Shown: positions 10,001-18,348 of the stretch, one piece after another
Position numbering within the stretch: the first letter of the stretch is position 1
How the letters are laid out: the number at the start of each line of letters is the position of its first letter
Source of the DNA: Phycomyces nitens
Taxonomy: Eukaryota > Mucoromycota > Mucoromycetes > Mucorales > Phycomycetaceae
NCBI GenBank assembly: GCA_022702545.1
Contig: JAHRBC010000001.1
Span: forward strand, 5,828,001 to 5,892,000
Direction of reading: 5' to 3'
Length of the DNA stretch: 64,000 nucleotides
Program-made: the position numbers and the translations under genes
The notes under the pieces: model-generated
Told to the model about the DNA's origin: nothing
The model's input: only the letters and a program-made list of their open reading frames with translations
The model's database searches: none

Positions 10001-11737
10001 CCCTTGTATCTCTTACTACGAAAAGAAAACGAATGGAAGTGGACCACAAAAACCAACAAGGCTTTTGACGAACTAAAGACAAAACTAGCACAATTACCAC
10101 AACTGGTCTATCCAGACCCAAACTACCCGTACGACTTACACACCGATGCAAGCGATTCAGGATTAGGAGCAGCCCTGGTACAGAATGGCCGACCAGTGGC
10201 GTTTGCAAGCCGATCACTCTCACCCGCGGAGAAGAACTATAGTGCCACGGAGAGAGAATGTCTTGCCGTAGTCTGGTCTCTTCAACACTTTCATTGCTAT
10301 ATACATGGTGCGGTACTCACAGTATACACCGACCACGCAGCATTAAAGGCCATCCTCTCTATCAAGAACCCTCGAGGCCGAATAGCTCGATGGGTGGTAA
10401 GCACGTTAACATATGAATTTACCGTTGTGCATAGAAGGGGAGTGGACAACAAGGACGCCGACGCACTGAGCCGAGTGTGTTTAAGCAGGGAAATAACCCA
10501 ACTAACTCAGGAGACACCTCAAGACATCACAAAAGAATTGGTACGCGAATACCAGCAGTGGGACCCCGAGATCGGACAGCTCCATACAGACAAACCAGAA
10601 AACATAATAGGGAAAGATGGTATACTTTACCATGACCCCGAGAACCCGGTAGTGGTCCTGCCTGGCGCATTAAGACAAAAGTATCTCCAGTCCGTGCATG
10701 CACACCCAACAGCCGGACATTTTGGACGCGATAAGACTACAGCAAGAGCACAGCAAAGTGCATGGTGGCCAACATTAAATGAAGACATCGTGGAATTCAT
10801 AAAGAGTTGTGAGGAGTGTCGCAAACACAAGCAACCAACGCGGAAATTTGGCAGGCTACAAAGCATCACGGTACATCACCCAGGGGAGGTATGGGCGGCC
10901 GGCATCGCCGTTCTCCCAGTATCAAGTAAAGGCAACAGATATCTCTTGGTCCTTATGGAGTATCTGACAAAGTGGGTGATTACTGCCACCTTGTCACAGT
11001 TTGATACAAATGAAATAGCCAACGTACTGCTGTTCAAAGTGGTTTTAGTCCATGGAGTCCCGCACAAGTTTATTACAGATAATGGAACTAACTTTGTTTC
11101 AGAAGCAATGAAAATGGTATGCGCCAGACTGGGAATAACCAAAGCAACGACTAGCGTGGAGCATCCACAGACAGACGGACTGGTAGAAAGGATGAACAAA
11201 ACCCTGAAGACGTCTTTGGCGATATATGTAGAGAAGGAACCCCACCTGTGGGATGAATACCTTCCGTTTGTGACCTTTGCAGTCAACACAGCAAAACAAG
11301 CGTCAACTGGAAAATCACCATTCGAGATTCTCTATGGCAGAAAAGCAACTTTACCAACTACAGCCAGTTTGACACCACCAGATAGGCAAACTCATACTAC
11401 CAAGAGCTGGATTGCATACTTGAACCACTACTTACCGATTATCCAAAATGATATAAAAATGAACATACAAAAAGCCCAAGCACGCCAACAGCGATGGTAC
11501 AATAAAAACCGACTAAACCGACCAAACTTCCAAAAGGATGACCTAGTTTTCAAGATCAAGCCAAAGGATACATGGAAGTTCCCGAACCCCAAGTTTACCA
11601 GCCCATGGAAAATAATAAAAGAAACGAATCAAAACGGAACTAGTTTCCTACTTGCAGACCCAACGAAGAAAAAGAGAACAACAACGGCAAACCAAGATCA
11701 GCTGTACCCTTACCGCAACAAAGAAACTCGTTGCTAG
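7034..11737 (+). CDS. Ty3/gypsy Gag-Pol polyprotein (1,567 aa)
   Basis: The start chosen is the first ATG after the LTR and primer site (MDPNFPNYNM); the open frame reaches further up only through LTR sequence. Order: a Gln/Glu/Arg-rich coiled coil (about residues 40-230), a Gag domain (about 280-455), a CCHC knuckle CHNCHKIGHKAINC (508-521), protease LIDTGS (Asp 592), RT with YIDD (889-892), RNase H (HTDASDSGLGAAL, TDHAAL), and integrase with an HHCC finger and D-x35-E (ITDNGTNF ... LVERMN). The first integrase Asp, expected in the WAxDI context, is Gly (codon GGC at 10901-10903, residue 1290). No frameshift separates gag from pol, so both come from one frame. No stop codons are present. Confidence 0.95.
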   Translation: MDPNFPNYNMDANPWGGPADQSLYSSHPEGGVNSSSGGPSYLELQMQRELEIREERHRQLEAHYREELSQRERAYMTIQEQWREGHERKIRELAEKELQEQLNRREAENRRHLQQEAEHLLQRRLDEERRYQDSELARRVELELHSQMPKVEEELARREAQHQAELERMQTNMYEMYEQMTSHSQSESRAVQKETTSQNQIMLDTILSLQREVEELKRERRGTEKSVLQNPRSESSYNTVASTRMVDSPTRTDTTPRNRDAPVVQTQVQTSTQRSRQRVEVQGFYGKPSEDPYAWLLEFEKAAIYFEWDSHTQAREFMMAMKGPAAYWWEALEPNCRMDYVFALDQFSSYFGVGGSAVIALTELPSMRQGKESMLTFGPRLSLALQRIDGQMKEELKLYFFSIHARKDVSKEVSRHNPKTLTDAIKYAITLERADITAGVKNSEASKEPVKTFISEGPAQNVGPGPSPMEGVEQGAQRFHPFQNKTPAEKVNRWNKTKGKAPKFKGQCHNCHKIGHKAINCRSAKNYQQTTQTAEEVETATPEEEDEVHGILHKLYQCTAQNQQPAREVDLDTLRFSIAVMINHQGVNALIDTGSMISSISSKIVEHCQLTTTIALPLTIEYGNQTKETSKLEVLDHVWIENQAWQVELRVVDKQSVDLILGMDWLLKHDLILDPVNKAVMKRKEDSTYLVNRATVMSEIDKRVQEVLKEFPSLHDESPEQTITNAPVYHRIDTGDALPIVTPNYRRSPAENRAINEETKKMLEQGVVRPSNSPWSSPPILIPKPDGSLRCCINYKKLNAVTRKDKFPLPRIDDLLDKLTYAKYFSTIDLKSGYWQIPVDPADICKTAYSTEEGLFEFTVMPFGVTNGPATFQRFMQQIIGHQSFVTVYIDDVLIYSSTEDQHLQHIRTILETLSKWNLKISLKKCQFVVKEVRFLGFLVSGNGIRTDPAKTAPIVKWPIPENIKELQRFLGICNFYHRFLANLSVIAAPLYLLLRKENEWKWTTKTNKAFDELKTKLAQLPQLVYPDPNYPYDLHTDASDSGLGAALVQNGRPVAFASRSLSPAEKNYSATERECLAVVWSLQHFHCYIHGAVLTVYTDHAALKAILSIKNPRGRIARWVVSTLTYEFTVVHRRGVDNKDADALSRVCLSREITQLTQETPQDITKELVREYQQWDPEIGQLHTDKPENIIGKDGILYHDPENPVVVLPGALRQKYLQSVHAHPTAGHFGRDKTTARAQQSAWWPTLNEDIVEFIKSCEECRKHKQPTRKFGRLQSITVHHPGEVWAAGIAVLPVSSKGNRYLLVLMEYLTKWVITATLSQFDTNEIANVLLFKVVLVHGVPHKFITDNGTNFVSEAMKMVCARLGITKATTSVEHPQTDGLVERMNKTLKTSLAIYVEKEPHLWDEYLPFVTFAVNTAKQASTGKSPFEILYGRKATLPTTASLTPPDRQTHTTKSWIAYLNHYLPIIQNDIKMNIQKAQARQQRWYNKNRLNRPNFQKDDLVFKIKPKDTWKFPNPKFTSPWKIIKETNQNGTSFLLADPTKKKRTTTANQDQLYPYRNKETRC

Positions 11738-11748
11738 AGGGGGAGTGA
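11736..11748 (+). other. Polypurine tract
   Basis: AGAGGGGGAGTGA lies directly upstream of the 3' LTR, in the position of the plus-strand DNA primer of LTR retrotransposons. Confidence 0.85.
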
Positions 11749-11899
11749 TGTGACAGTCCAGTTTCCCTTTATATAACTATCCAATATCTATTATCCCATT
11801 TCCATATATACTCAATCGTTACACTTAATATTCTATATCTTACTCAATATTCCTATCTCAATAAAGAGAGAGGTTTTACCCATAAAGCAGACTATCACA
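11749..11899 (+). repeat. 3' LTR of the nested Ty3 element
   Basis: 151 bp, identical to 6851-7001 except for one G/A difference. It is followed by the second ACTGG target copy at 11900-11904. Confidence 0.95.
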
Positions 11900-12506
11900 A
11901 CTGGTAAAGGGTACTGTCGTCTGTAGGACGTAACTCCAGCTGGTGTGTCAATATGTATTACAGATTCAGGAATTGTACAAAATGATGTCTTTGGTATAAG
12001 TTTGTTGGCTTCTATCGATGCTTCTATCAATCTCATAAACTGATTGTGTTCATCACTTGTGCCTGCAGGTGAATTATTAGGCTCGGGCACATTGTTGGGT
12101 ATGTCTTTTCGTGATGAATCGATGTCTTGATCATCCCATTTAGTGGCTAAATTTGTGATAGTCATACCCAATTTTGGCATTAAGTCTGTGCCAATGCTTA
12201 TCTGGGTGTCTAAGGCTAAATTCATGATAATGAAGCTATGTTGCAATGTCTTATTTTTGTATGATAGTACAACATTATCTACTGATCCTAAGTGCTCCGT
12301 TACATTGCCTTGTGAGGCTAAGTATATTTTTTGTTGGTGTAAGACCTTTTTATTTGTGTTAAGACGAAGGGATTGAGCTAGTTGGGGTGAGATAAAGGAA
12401 GCATTCGCCCCCGAGTCTACCAGCGCCCATGTCCGTTCATTCTGTACAAGTATAGGAACGTATAGTGAGCCATCGTTATAGGAAGGCGGTTTATTTTCAT
12501 TATCTT
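11900..12506 (-). pseudogene. Chromovirus protease and start of RT (5' piece of the split pol)
   Basis: The minus-strand frame is open from 12506 to 11900 without a local start. It contains a retropepsin active site, ALVDSGANASFIS, about 30 codons in, and the linker that precedes RT, ending YRRQYPLPV at the insertion point. The same linker (YRRQYPIP) appears in the plus-strand element at about 17150-17170. Joining at the ACTGG duplication continues in frame into 6845. Everything upstream (gag, 5' LTR) is cut off at 12506. Confidence 0.88.
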
Positions 12507-13125
12507 TGTTGTAAATGAGTATTGATCACTGCTGAATCTGAGAGTAAGACTGAAGGATAAAATAATATCCTCAGCTATTCCAGTCAAACGGATCTGGCTT
12601 TATGAGATTATCCAATACACAGATCATCATACACATAATTGATTATTATTTATTATTATTATTGTTATCACCATAATATGGGATATACAGATATACACAT
12701 ATTTATCTAATGGCATCATCATATTCCATCTACATATTTCGTTGATTATATGAATACTTGATTGAGAGACTACAACTACAATGAATTAATAATTCTAAAA
12801 ACATTACCCAAGTATCTGGGTCGGAATATTAAAATATTACCAATAGCATAAATGCTCTTCTTTACCAAAGCTCTCTGGCTGATCTGACTGGAGAAGTATC
12901 ATATCAATAGGTCTCTCTGGATCTTTCCAGAAAGACAATACTCCTGGAAGATGACTCATCGTGATAAATATTACCAAAGCATATACTGAATTATAAATCA
13001 GAAAACATATAAATATCAGTAGTTAGTTCTGTGTAGAAACATAACCTTTTTCTTTGGAATAAACACCCTACACAAGTTCTCACGAATTCTTTCGTATCTT
13101 TCCAAGTTTATTTCTACCCACAACA
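12507..13125 (+). repeat. Single LTR of the 14201-26140 family, without target duplication
   Basis: 619 bp, TGTTGTAAATG...CCCACAACA (inverted ends TGTTG/CAACA), colinear with the LTRs at 14201-15143 and 25522-26140 with scattered differences. The flanking 5-mers differ (ATCTT on the left, CAAAC on the right). The left flank is the interrupted chromovirus protease, but the right flank is not chromovirus sequence. Confidence 0.9.
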
Positions 13126-13234
13126 CAAACAGCATCTTTATGTTTCAAGTAGGACTTTATTGTTAATTGTTATTATTAGACTCAGTATGTTCCAGATGTC
13201 TGGGTTCATAACATACTTTGTCTTGGGTATTATA

Positions 13235-13591
13235 TTATGCCAAATACAACACTATAATCTCTCCAGAGGAAAAAGGTTGGAGAAGAGCATTAAAGAAGGG
13301 GACGAAGTCAGGGGAAGATTCCGGGGGAGTGTTGTAGTAGACCAAGAACTGACTGGTACTTTCGCGCCAGGTGCGAGGTTTAGTCAATAGATCATTTGAG
13401 CCAAGGACTACAGTGCTGCAAAAAGCTGGGGAATTTTGGATAAGTGCAGAAGAGTATGATAAGGAAGTTCCATGGGTTGGAGTGTTTGTCGTAGATGAAG
13501 CTGGTGGTGTTGAGGTTGGGGTTTTATTGGTTTGTCCAGTGTTAAGGTGTTCCCCTGTAGGGGGGTCCGGTTGTATAGCGGAGGAAGCCAT
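13235..13591 (-). pseudogene. Possible LINE ORF1 N-terminal fragment
   Basis: A minus-strand frame from ATG 13591 (MASSAIQPDPPTGEH) runs about 118 codons, Thr/Pro/Ser-rich at first, with RTWRESTSQFLVYYNTPPES near the end. Its start (MASS) and the R-x-WR...F stretch resemble the ORF1 N-terminus of LINE copy 1 at 1890. No zinc knuckles follow; the frame stops near the single LTR. It could be a truncated LINE 5' end or chance similarity. Confidence 0.35.
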
Positions 13592-14195
13592 GTGTGCACT
13601 GTTCAATTGATATGCAATATTTAGTGGAAAGAAGACTAGCTTTATTGAAATGTGCTTTAAAATAAGAGATATGTCGGGATTGGAAGCTACCTTAAGATGG
13701 TAGGAAGATATCACAAGAGTAAGTTTTGGAAGAATAAAGATAATGTTTTATTTTCATAAAGCAAGGTTTGTGATATTTCTTTTTCTCATTGACGAGAATC
13801 CACAATAAATCTGAGCTCCAGCTCCTTACAAACAAACAAAAAAACAAAAGTCAAACTAAGACTCTTATCTCTCTCATCAAATCTAAAACGTACACATTTC
13901 CTGACAACTCTGGTTCCCAAAAAGGTGATAAAAATGGTCAAAAGGAAAGCAAGTTTATTATGTTATGAGGATATGATTTTGAAGACTATAAAATCTACAT
14001 CATAGTATCGAGAATCAAGAGTGATCTATTTGACCTACTCTTATTCCCATTGTAATTGAGTATTTCATTTATTTTTTACGATGAGCCCATTCAATACAGA
14101 TTTTCTTCTTCTTAGAAGCTCTTTAGGAGAGGTCGATTATCTTCAAGTGTGGTCAAGGTCACTTTTGTTTCGAAAATTTCAGAGAAGAATAGATG
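13592..14195. other. Non-coding spacer left of the second Ty3 element
   Basis: AT-rich, with poly-A-type runs near 13830-13850. No gene, RNA gene or element ends were recognised. The last five bases before the next element are the target copy AGCAG (14196-14200). Confidence 0.5.
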
Positions 14196-14200
14196 AGCAG

Positions 14201-15143
14201 TGTTGTAAATGAGTATTGATCACTGCTGAATCTGAGAGTAAGACTGAAGGATAAAATAATATCCTCAGCTATTCCAGTCAAATGGATCTGGCTTTATGAG
14301 ATTATCCAATACACAGATCATCATACACATAATTGATTATTATTTATTATTATTATTGTTATCACCATAATATGGGATATACACATATACACATATTAGA
14401 GAAGGGGATATCTTATGAAAATTTATAATTTCTATATTTGTACAACAAATTTAAACTCACAAGAACATTTAATATCTCCGATAAGTCATAGAATTATGAA
14501 ATTTTCGTAAAACTGGATGACGTCTAGCACGTATTTTATTTTCTTACGAGAATTTGGTTCGAAATTTACGTAAAATCACGTAAATTTGCAAGGATTCTTT
14601 CATAACTAGGATCCAAATTTTCATAGGACTTTAAAAATGAAGCGATGTCTCACATTTAAAAACCGATTTAATCACAGACCCTTAAAATTTATAAATTTTC
14701 ATAAGATATCCCCTTCTCTATTTATCTAATGGCATCATCATATTCCATCTACATATTTCGTTGATTATATGAATACTTGATTGAGAGACTACAACTACAA
14801 TGAATTAATAATTCTAAAACATTACCCGAGTATCTGGGTCGGAATATTAAAATATTACCAATAGCATAAATGCTCTTCTTTACCAAAGCTCTCTGGCTGA
14901 TCTGACTGGAGAAGTATCATATCAATAGGTCTCTCTGGATCTTTCCAGAAAGACAATACTCCTGGAAGATGACTCATCGTGATAAATATTACCAAAGCAT
15001 ATACTGAATTATAAATCAGAAAACATATAAATATTAGTAGTTAGTTCTGTGTAGAAACATAACCTTTTTCTTGATAATAAACACCCTACACAAGTTCTCA
15101 CAAATTCTTTCGTATCTTTCTTATTTTTACTCTACCCACAGCA
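14201..15143 (+). repeat. 5' LTR, enlarged by a 322-bp insertion
   Basis: Begins TGTTGTAAATG and ends CCCACAGCA (CAACA in the other copies). Positions 14398-14719 plus a 3-bp duplication are foreign. The remaining 618 bp match the 25522-26140 LTR with about six differences including one A deletion. Confidence 0.93.
14398..14719. mobile_element. MITE-like element with 31-bp perfect terminal inverted repeats
   Basis: 322 bp, starting AGAGAAGGGGATATC and ending GATATCCCCTTCTCT; the ends are perfect inverted repeats for about 31 bp. It is flanked by ATT on both sides (14395-14397, 14720-14722). Comparison with the two uninterrupted LTR copies shows that ATT occurs once in the empty site, so it is a 3-bp target duplication. 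There is no coding frame. A 3-bp duplication would suit a PIF/Harbinger- or CACTA-type transposase, but the terminal sequence does not identify the superfamily. Confidence 0.9.
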
Positions 15144-15162
15144 TTTTTTTTCGTGAACTACA

Positions 15163-18100
15163 ATGAACTCTCCTGCTGACTTGTTCCCCACTGGTTTGAC
15201 CACTGTTCCTGAGGAGGCTACCTTGTCCCCCATGTCTGCGGAAGAACTTTTCTCTGACTTGAGTGCACCTGTCCTGTGCCCGGATGCTGCCCCTGGTTTT
15301 GGTTCCGTTTCTGGTTCTGGTTTCCCTCCTGTTGGTAGAGAAGCAGCTACTGCTTCCTCCTGTGTGGCCTCTCTTAAGGCCGAATTGGGCAATCAAATTG
15401 AGGCCTTCAGCGCTGCTCATGTAGCAACCAATGAGCAAGCAGCTGATGATGCACTCTGCAAGATCGAGCGCACAAGATTGGCTATTTCAAGCCTTGAAAA
15501 GTGCAGCGAGATGCTTGCCTCTCCTGGTACAAACACAGAGAGAGCTGGCCGTGGAGGAGGGTTGACTCTCAGCAGAAGAGATCTCCCCAAGTTCCAATTG
15601 GCTGCCAGTATAATCAAGCCCTTCCCAAATGAAGAGGCATTTGAATCAGTTGGACATTTCTTACGTACCTTCGAGAACGTAATCGAGTCCTCATCCTTGG
15701 ATATCGAAAAAGTTTGGATGAAATTCCTGCCGCTCTGCTTGCCTCATACAGATGATGGATGGGTAGAGACGGATCTCAAGAAGTGTAACAGTTGGAAATC
15801 GGCGAAATCGTGCTTCAACAAAAGACATGGTTCCAGCCTGGTGTCTCGACGATTTACAGACCAGGTCTTCACAATGATGATGAAGAACACTGAGTCAATC
15901 GGTGATTACTCCAAGAAGTTCCTCCGAGCGGTATACAAGGCTGGTTTAAACAAAGACGATCCTCGTATCGCTGATCGCTTCCTTGCTTCGTTGGCCTTGT
16001 CAGTGCAAACATTGATAAAAGTTACCATGGCCCGCTCTCCAAATGGAGAAGCAAAGCATGAATGGACTGTGGAGCAGATCATGCAGATTGGCAGAGACAT
16101 CCTTGGGGATGATAATAGGCTCTATGCTGAGGCGACTCGTTTGATTCCTGGTGCCCATGGGCAACCTGAGAAGAAATATGAGGACCATCCCAGAAAGAAG
16201 CCGCACCACCATACCAGCAAAATTACAAAGCATGAGAAAACATTTTTCTGTTCGCACCATGGGAAGAATCCTACTCATGAGTCTAGCAAGTGTTTTACCT
16301 TGATAAATCGCAAGAACAAAGCCAGTAGTCTCAACAGTCGCAATCCATGCAGACGTTGTGGTGAAAACTACCACCACGGTCATGTCTGCAAGAGCAAGAA
16401 CAATGAGCCGATTCTAATGGTATCCCAGTCTCCTGCGAAGGATAAGTCTGAGCAGACGCTCAAGGCAATCCAGGACAGGATTGATGAAGACATGGAAGAG
16501 ATATCGTTTGAATGTAAGTATCTACTTGACAGAATTGAGAGAAGAATTAAAGCTAATGATGCATTTAATCTTACAACTCCAATCATTATAGAGAACCAGA
16601 AGCTCATTGGGATGATCGATACAGGCAGTTCCCGCACATTTATAAATTTGAAATGTTTAAATAACAATTTACAAATAACAAAAATAAATGCTTCAATTGG
16701 TTCCTTTAACTTTCTGTCCAAGAATAGTAGTGCAAAGAGATTAGGAAAAACTGATCCTTTGAATTTTAAATATATAAATGGCATTACCTTTAAACATGCA
16801 CCAGAGGTGTTAGAGTTTAATATGGGTTTCAATTTCGATATCCTCCTTGGAAGAGATATCTTGGCAAAAATGAATATTGGATTAATTAATGTTGCATATG
16901 ATATCGAAGGCGAATATGTCCATTCAGATAATGCAAAAGACTATGCCGCCATTTATGAAAACCTGAATATCGATAAAGAGAAAAAGTTTGAACCTGATAA
17001 TTTGCCGGCTGGCACAGCACAGCAACGAGCAGAATTTATGAGCTCTATTAAAGAAGCCTTGGAGGAGAATAAGAATATCCCCGTTGAGTCATACTGTCCT
17101 TTATCAGAATCTATTATTCGTTTACCCACTAAGGAAGGTGCTACGGCTTACAGACGGCAGTATCCCATACCGCACGCTCTAAGACCAACACTTGACAAGC
17201 AAGTAAAAGAATGGCTTGAGACAGGAACTATTGTAAAGTCCAAGACCAACACTTCCTTTAACAGTCCAATGTTGCTTGTTCCAAAGAGAAACAAAGCTGG
17301 TGAGATTGTTAGTCATAGAGTGTGTTTGGACGTAAGATTGTTGAATCAGATCCTACCTCCCACATTCAATTACCCAATTCCAAAAATCCAAACAATATTC
17401 CAAAACTTGAGTGGAAAGAAATTCTTTACCACACTTGACTTATCCAATGCGTATCATCGTTTCAAAGTTGCACCCGAGGATGTACATAAATTGACATTTA
17501 CTCATTTAGATGGGCAACAATATAGCTTTATTAAAGGCTGTTTTGGCTTAAAGATGCTTACTTCACAATTTCAACATGTCATGGCTACTTTATTTGATAA
17601 GATTGACTGTGTACAGAATTTTGTTGATGATTGTATTGTTGCCAGTGAAACATTTGAACAGCATGTCAAAGATGTCAAACTAGTTATTGAGAAATTGTCA
17701 TCCGCGAAGTTGATCCTGAACTCAGAAAAATGTGTCTGGTTTCAACATTCAGTGAGATTGCTTGGTTTTGTCGTCAATGAGACAGGCACCAAGGTTGATA
17801 AGCGAAAGTTGACAAATGTTGACAAATGGCCTATTCCTAGAACTGCGAAACAGATTCAGCAATTCATGGGTTTGATCAATTACTTTAGAGATTATATTCC
17901 TATGATTTCAAAGGTAGCTGAGCCTATTTCACGGTTAAGTCATGCCAAGAATGTATCTGATCAATGGACAGATGAGCAGACACAAAGCTTTAAAGCTCTA
18001 AAAGACATATTGCACAAAGATTTGATTCTTCATTACGCAGATATGTCACGTGAAATGTATGTGGCCACAGATGCATCCCTTTATGGAGCAGCCTGCTTAT

Positions 18101-18273
18101 TGTTTCAGCGAGATGAACAAGGGCGCGATAAATATATCAGCTTTGTATCAACTTCATTGAGTCCATCGCAACGACGATGGAGCACAACTAAAAGAGAATT
18201 ATATGCAGTCGTTCTGGCGCTTGAAAAATTCCGTCCATTTCTATGGGGCCGACAGTTCACTATTTTTACTGAT
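15163..18273 (+). pseudogene. Ty3 Gag-Pol, N-terminal piece (Gag, protease, RT, start of RNase H)
   Basis: 1,037 codons are open from ATG 15163 to the LINE insertion. Gag has a retrotransposon-gag core (about residues 130-330) and Cys/His clusters (CSHHGKNPTHESSKC; CRRCGENYHHGHVC at about 396). The protease is GMIDTGSSRTFI (Asp 486). The RT has FVDD at 820-823 and GCFGLKMLTSQFQ. RNase H starts (VATDASLYGAACLL) and is cut after the strand QFTIFTD. The frame continues by accident without a stop into LINE sequence. The remaining RNase H, integrase and chromodomain resume at 23574. Gag and Pol share one frame as in the 7034 element. Confidence 0.93.
18259..18273 (+). repeat. LINE target-site duplication, left copy
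   Basis: ACTATTTTTACTGAT, repeated exactly at 23574-23588 after the poly-A tail. It belongs to the RNase H coding region of the host Ty3 element. Confidence 0.97.
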
Positions 18274-18348
18274 ACGGTTTCACAGCTAAAGAATTGTTTT
18301 GTGCGGATAAATATTCTACCGACACAAATCCCCAAAATAAGAAATAGT

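Larger units (their letters stand above)
6851..11899 (+). mobile_element. Complete young Ty3/gypsy retrotransposon, nested in the chromovirus
   Basis: The element is 5,049 bp with two 151-bp LTRs that begin TGTGACAG and end TATCACA (5-bp inverted ends TGTGA/TCACA). The LTRs differ at one base (CCCGTAAAG against CCCATAAAG). Target duplication ACTGG lies at 6846-6850 and 11900-11904. It has a tRNA-type primer site after the 5' LTR, a polypurine tract before the 3' LTR and one uninterrupted gag-pol frame. All this indicates a recent insertion. It has no chromodomain, unlike the element it interrupts. Confidence 0.97.
3782..12506 (-). mobile_element. Chromodomain Ty3/gypsy retrotransposon, 5'-truncated and split by a nested insertion
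   Basis: The parts are the 3' LTR (3782-4060), the pol 3' region (4253-6850) and the protease/N-terminal RT region (11900-12506). The middle (6851-11899) is a later insertion flanked by the duplicated target ACTGG. Removing that insertion and one ACTGG copy restores a continuous frame across the join. gag and the 5' LTR are absent: the element stops at 12506, where another LTR begins. It belongs to the same lineage as the element at 14201-26140, shown by similar protease-RT linker, RT active site and integrase. Confidence 0.9.
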
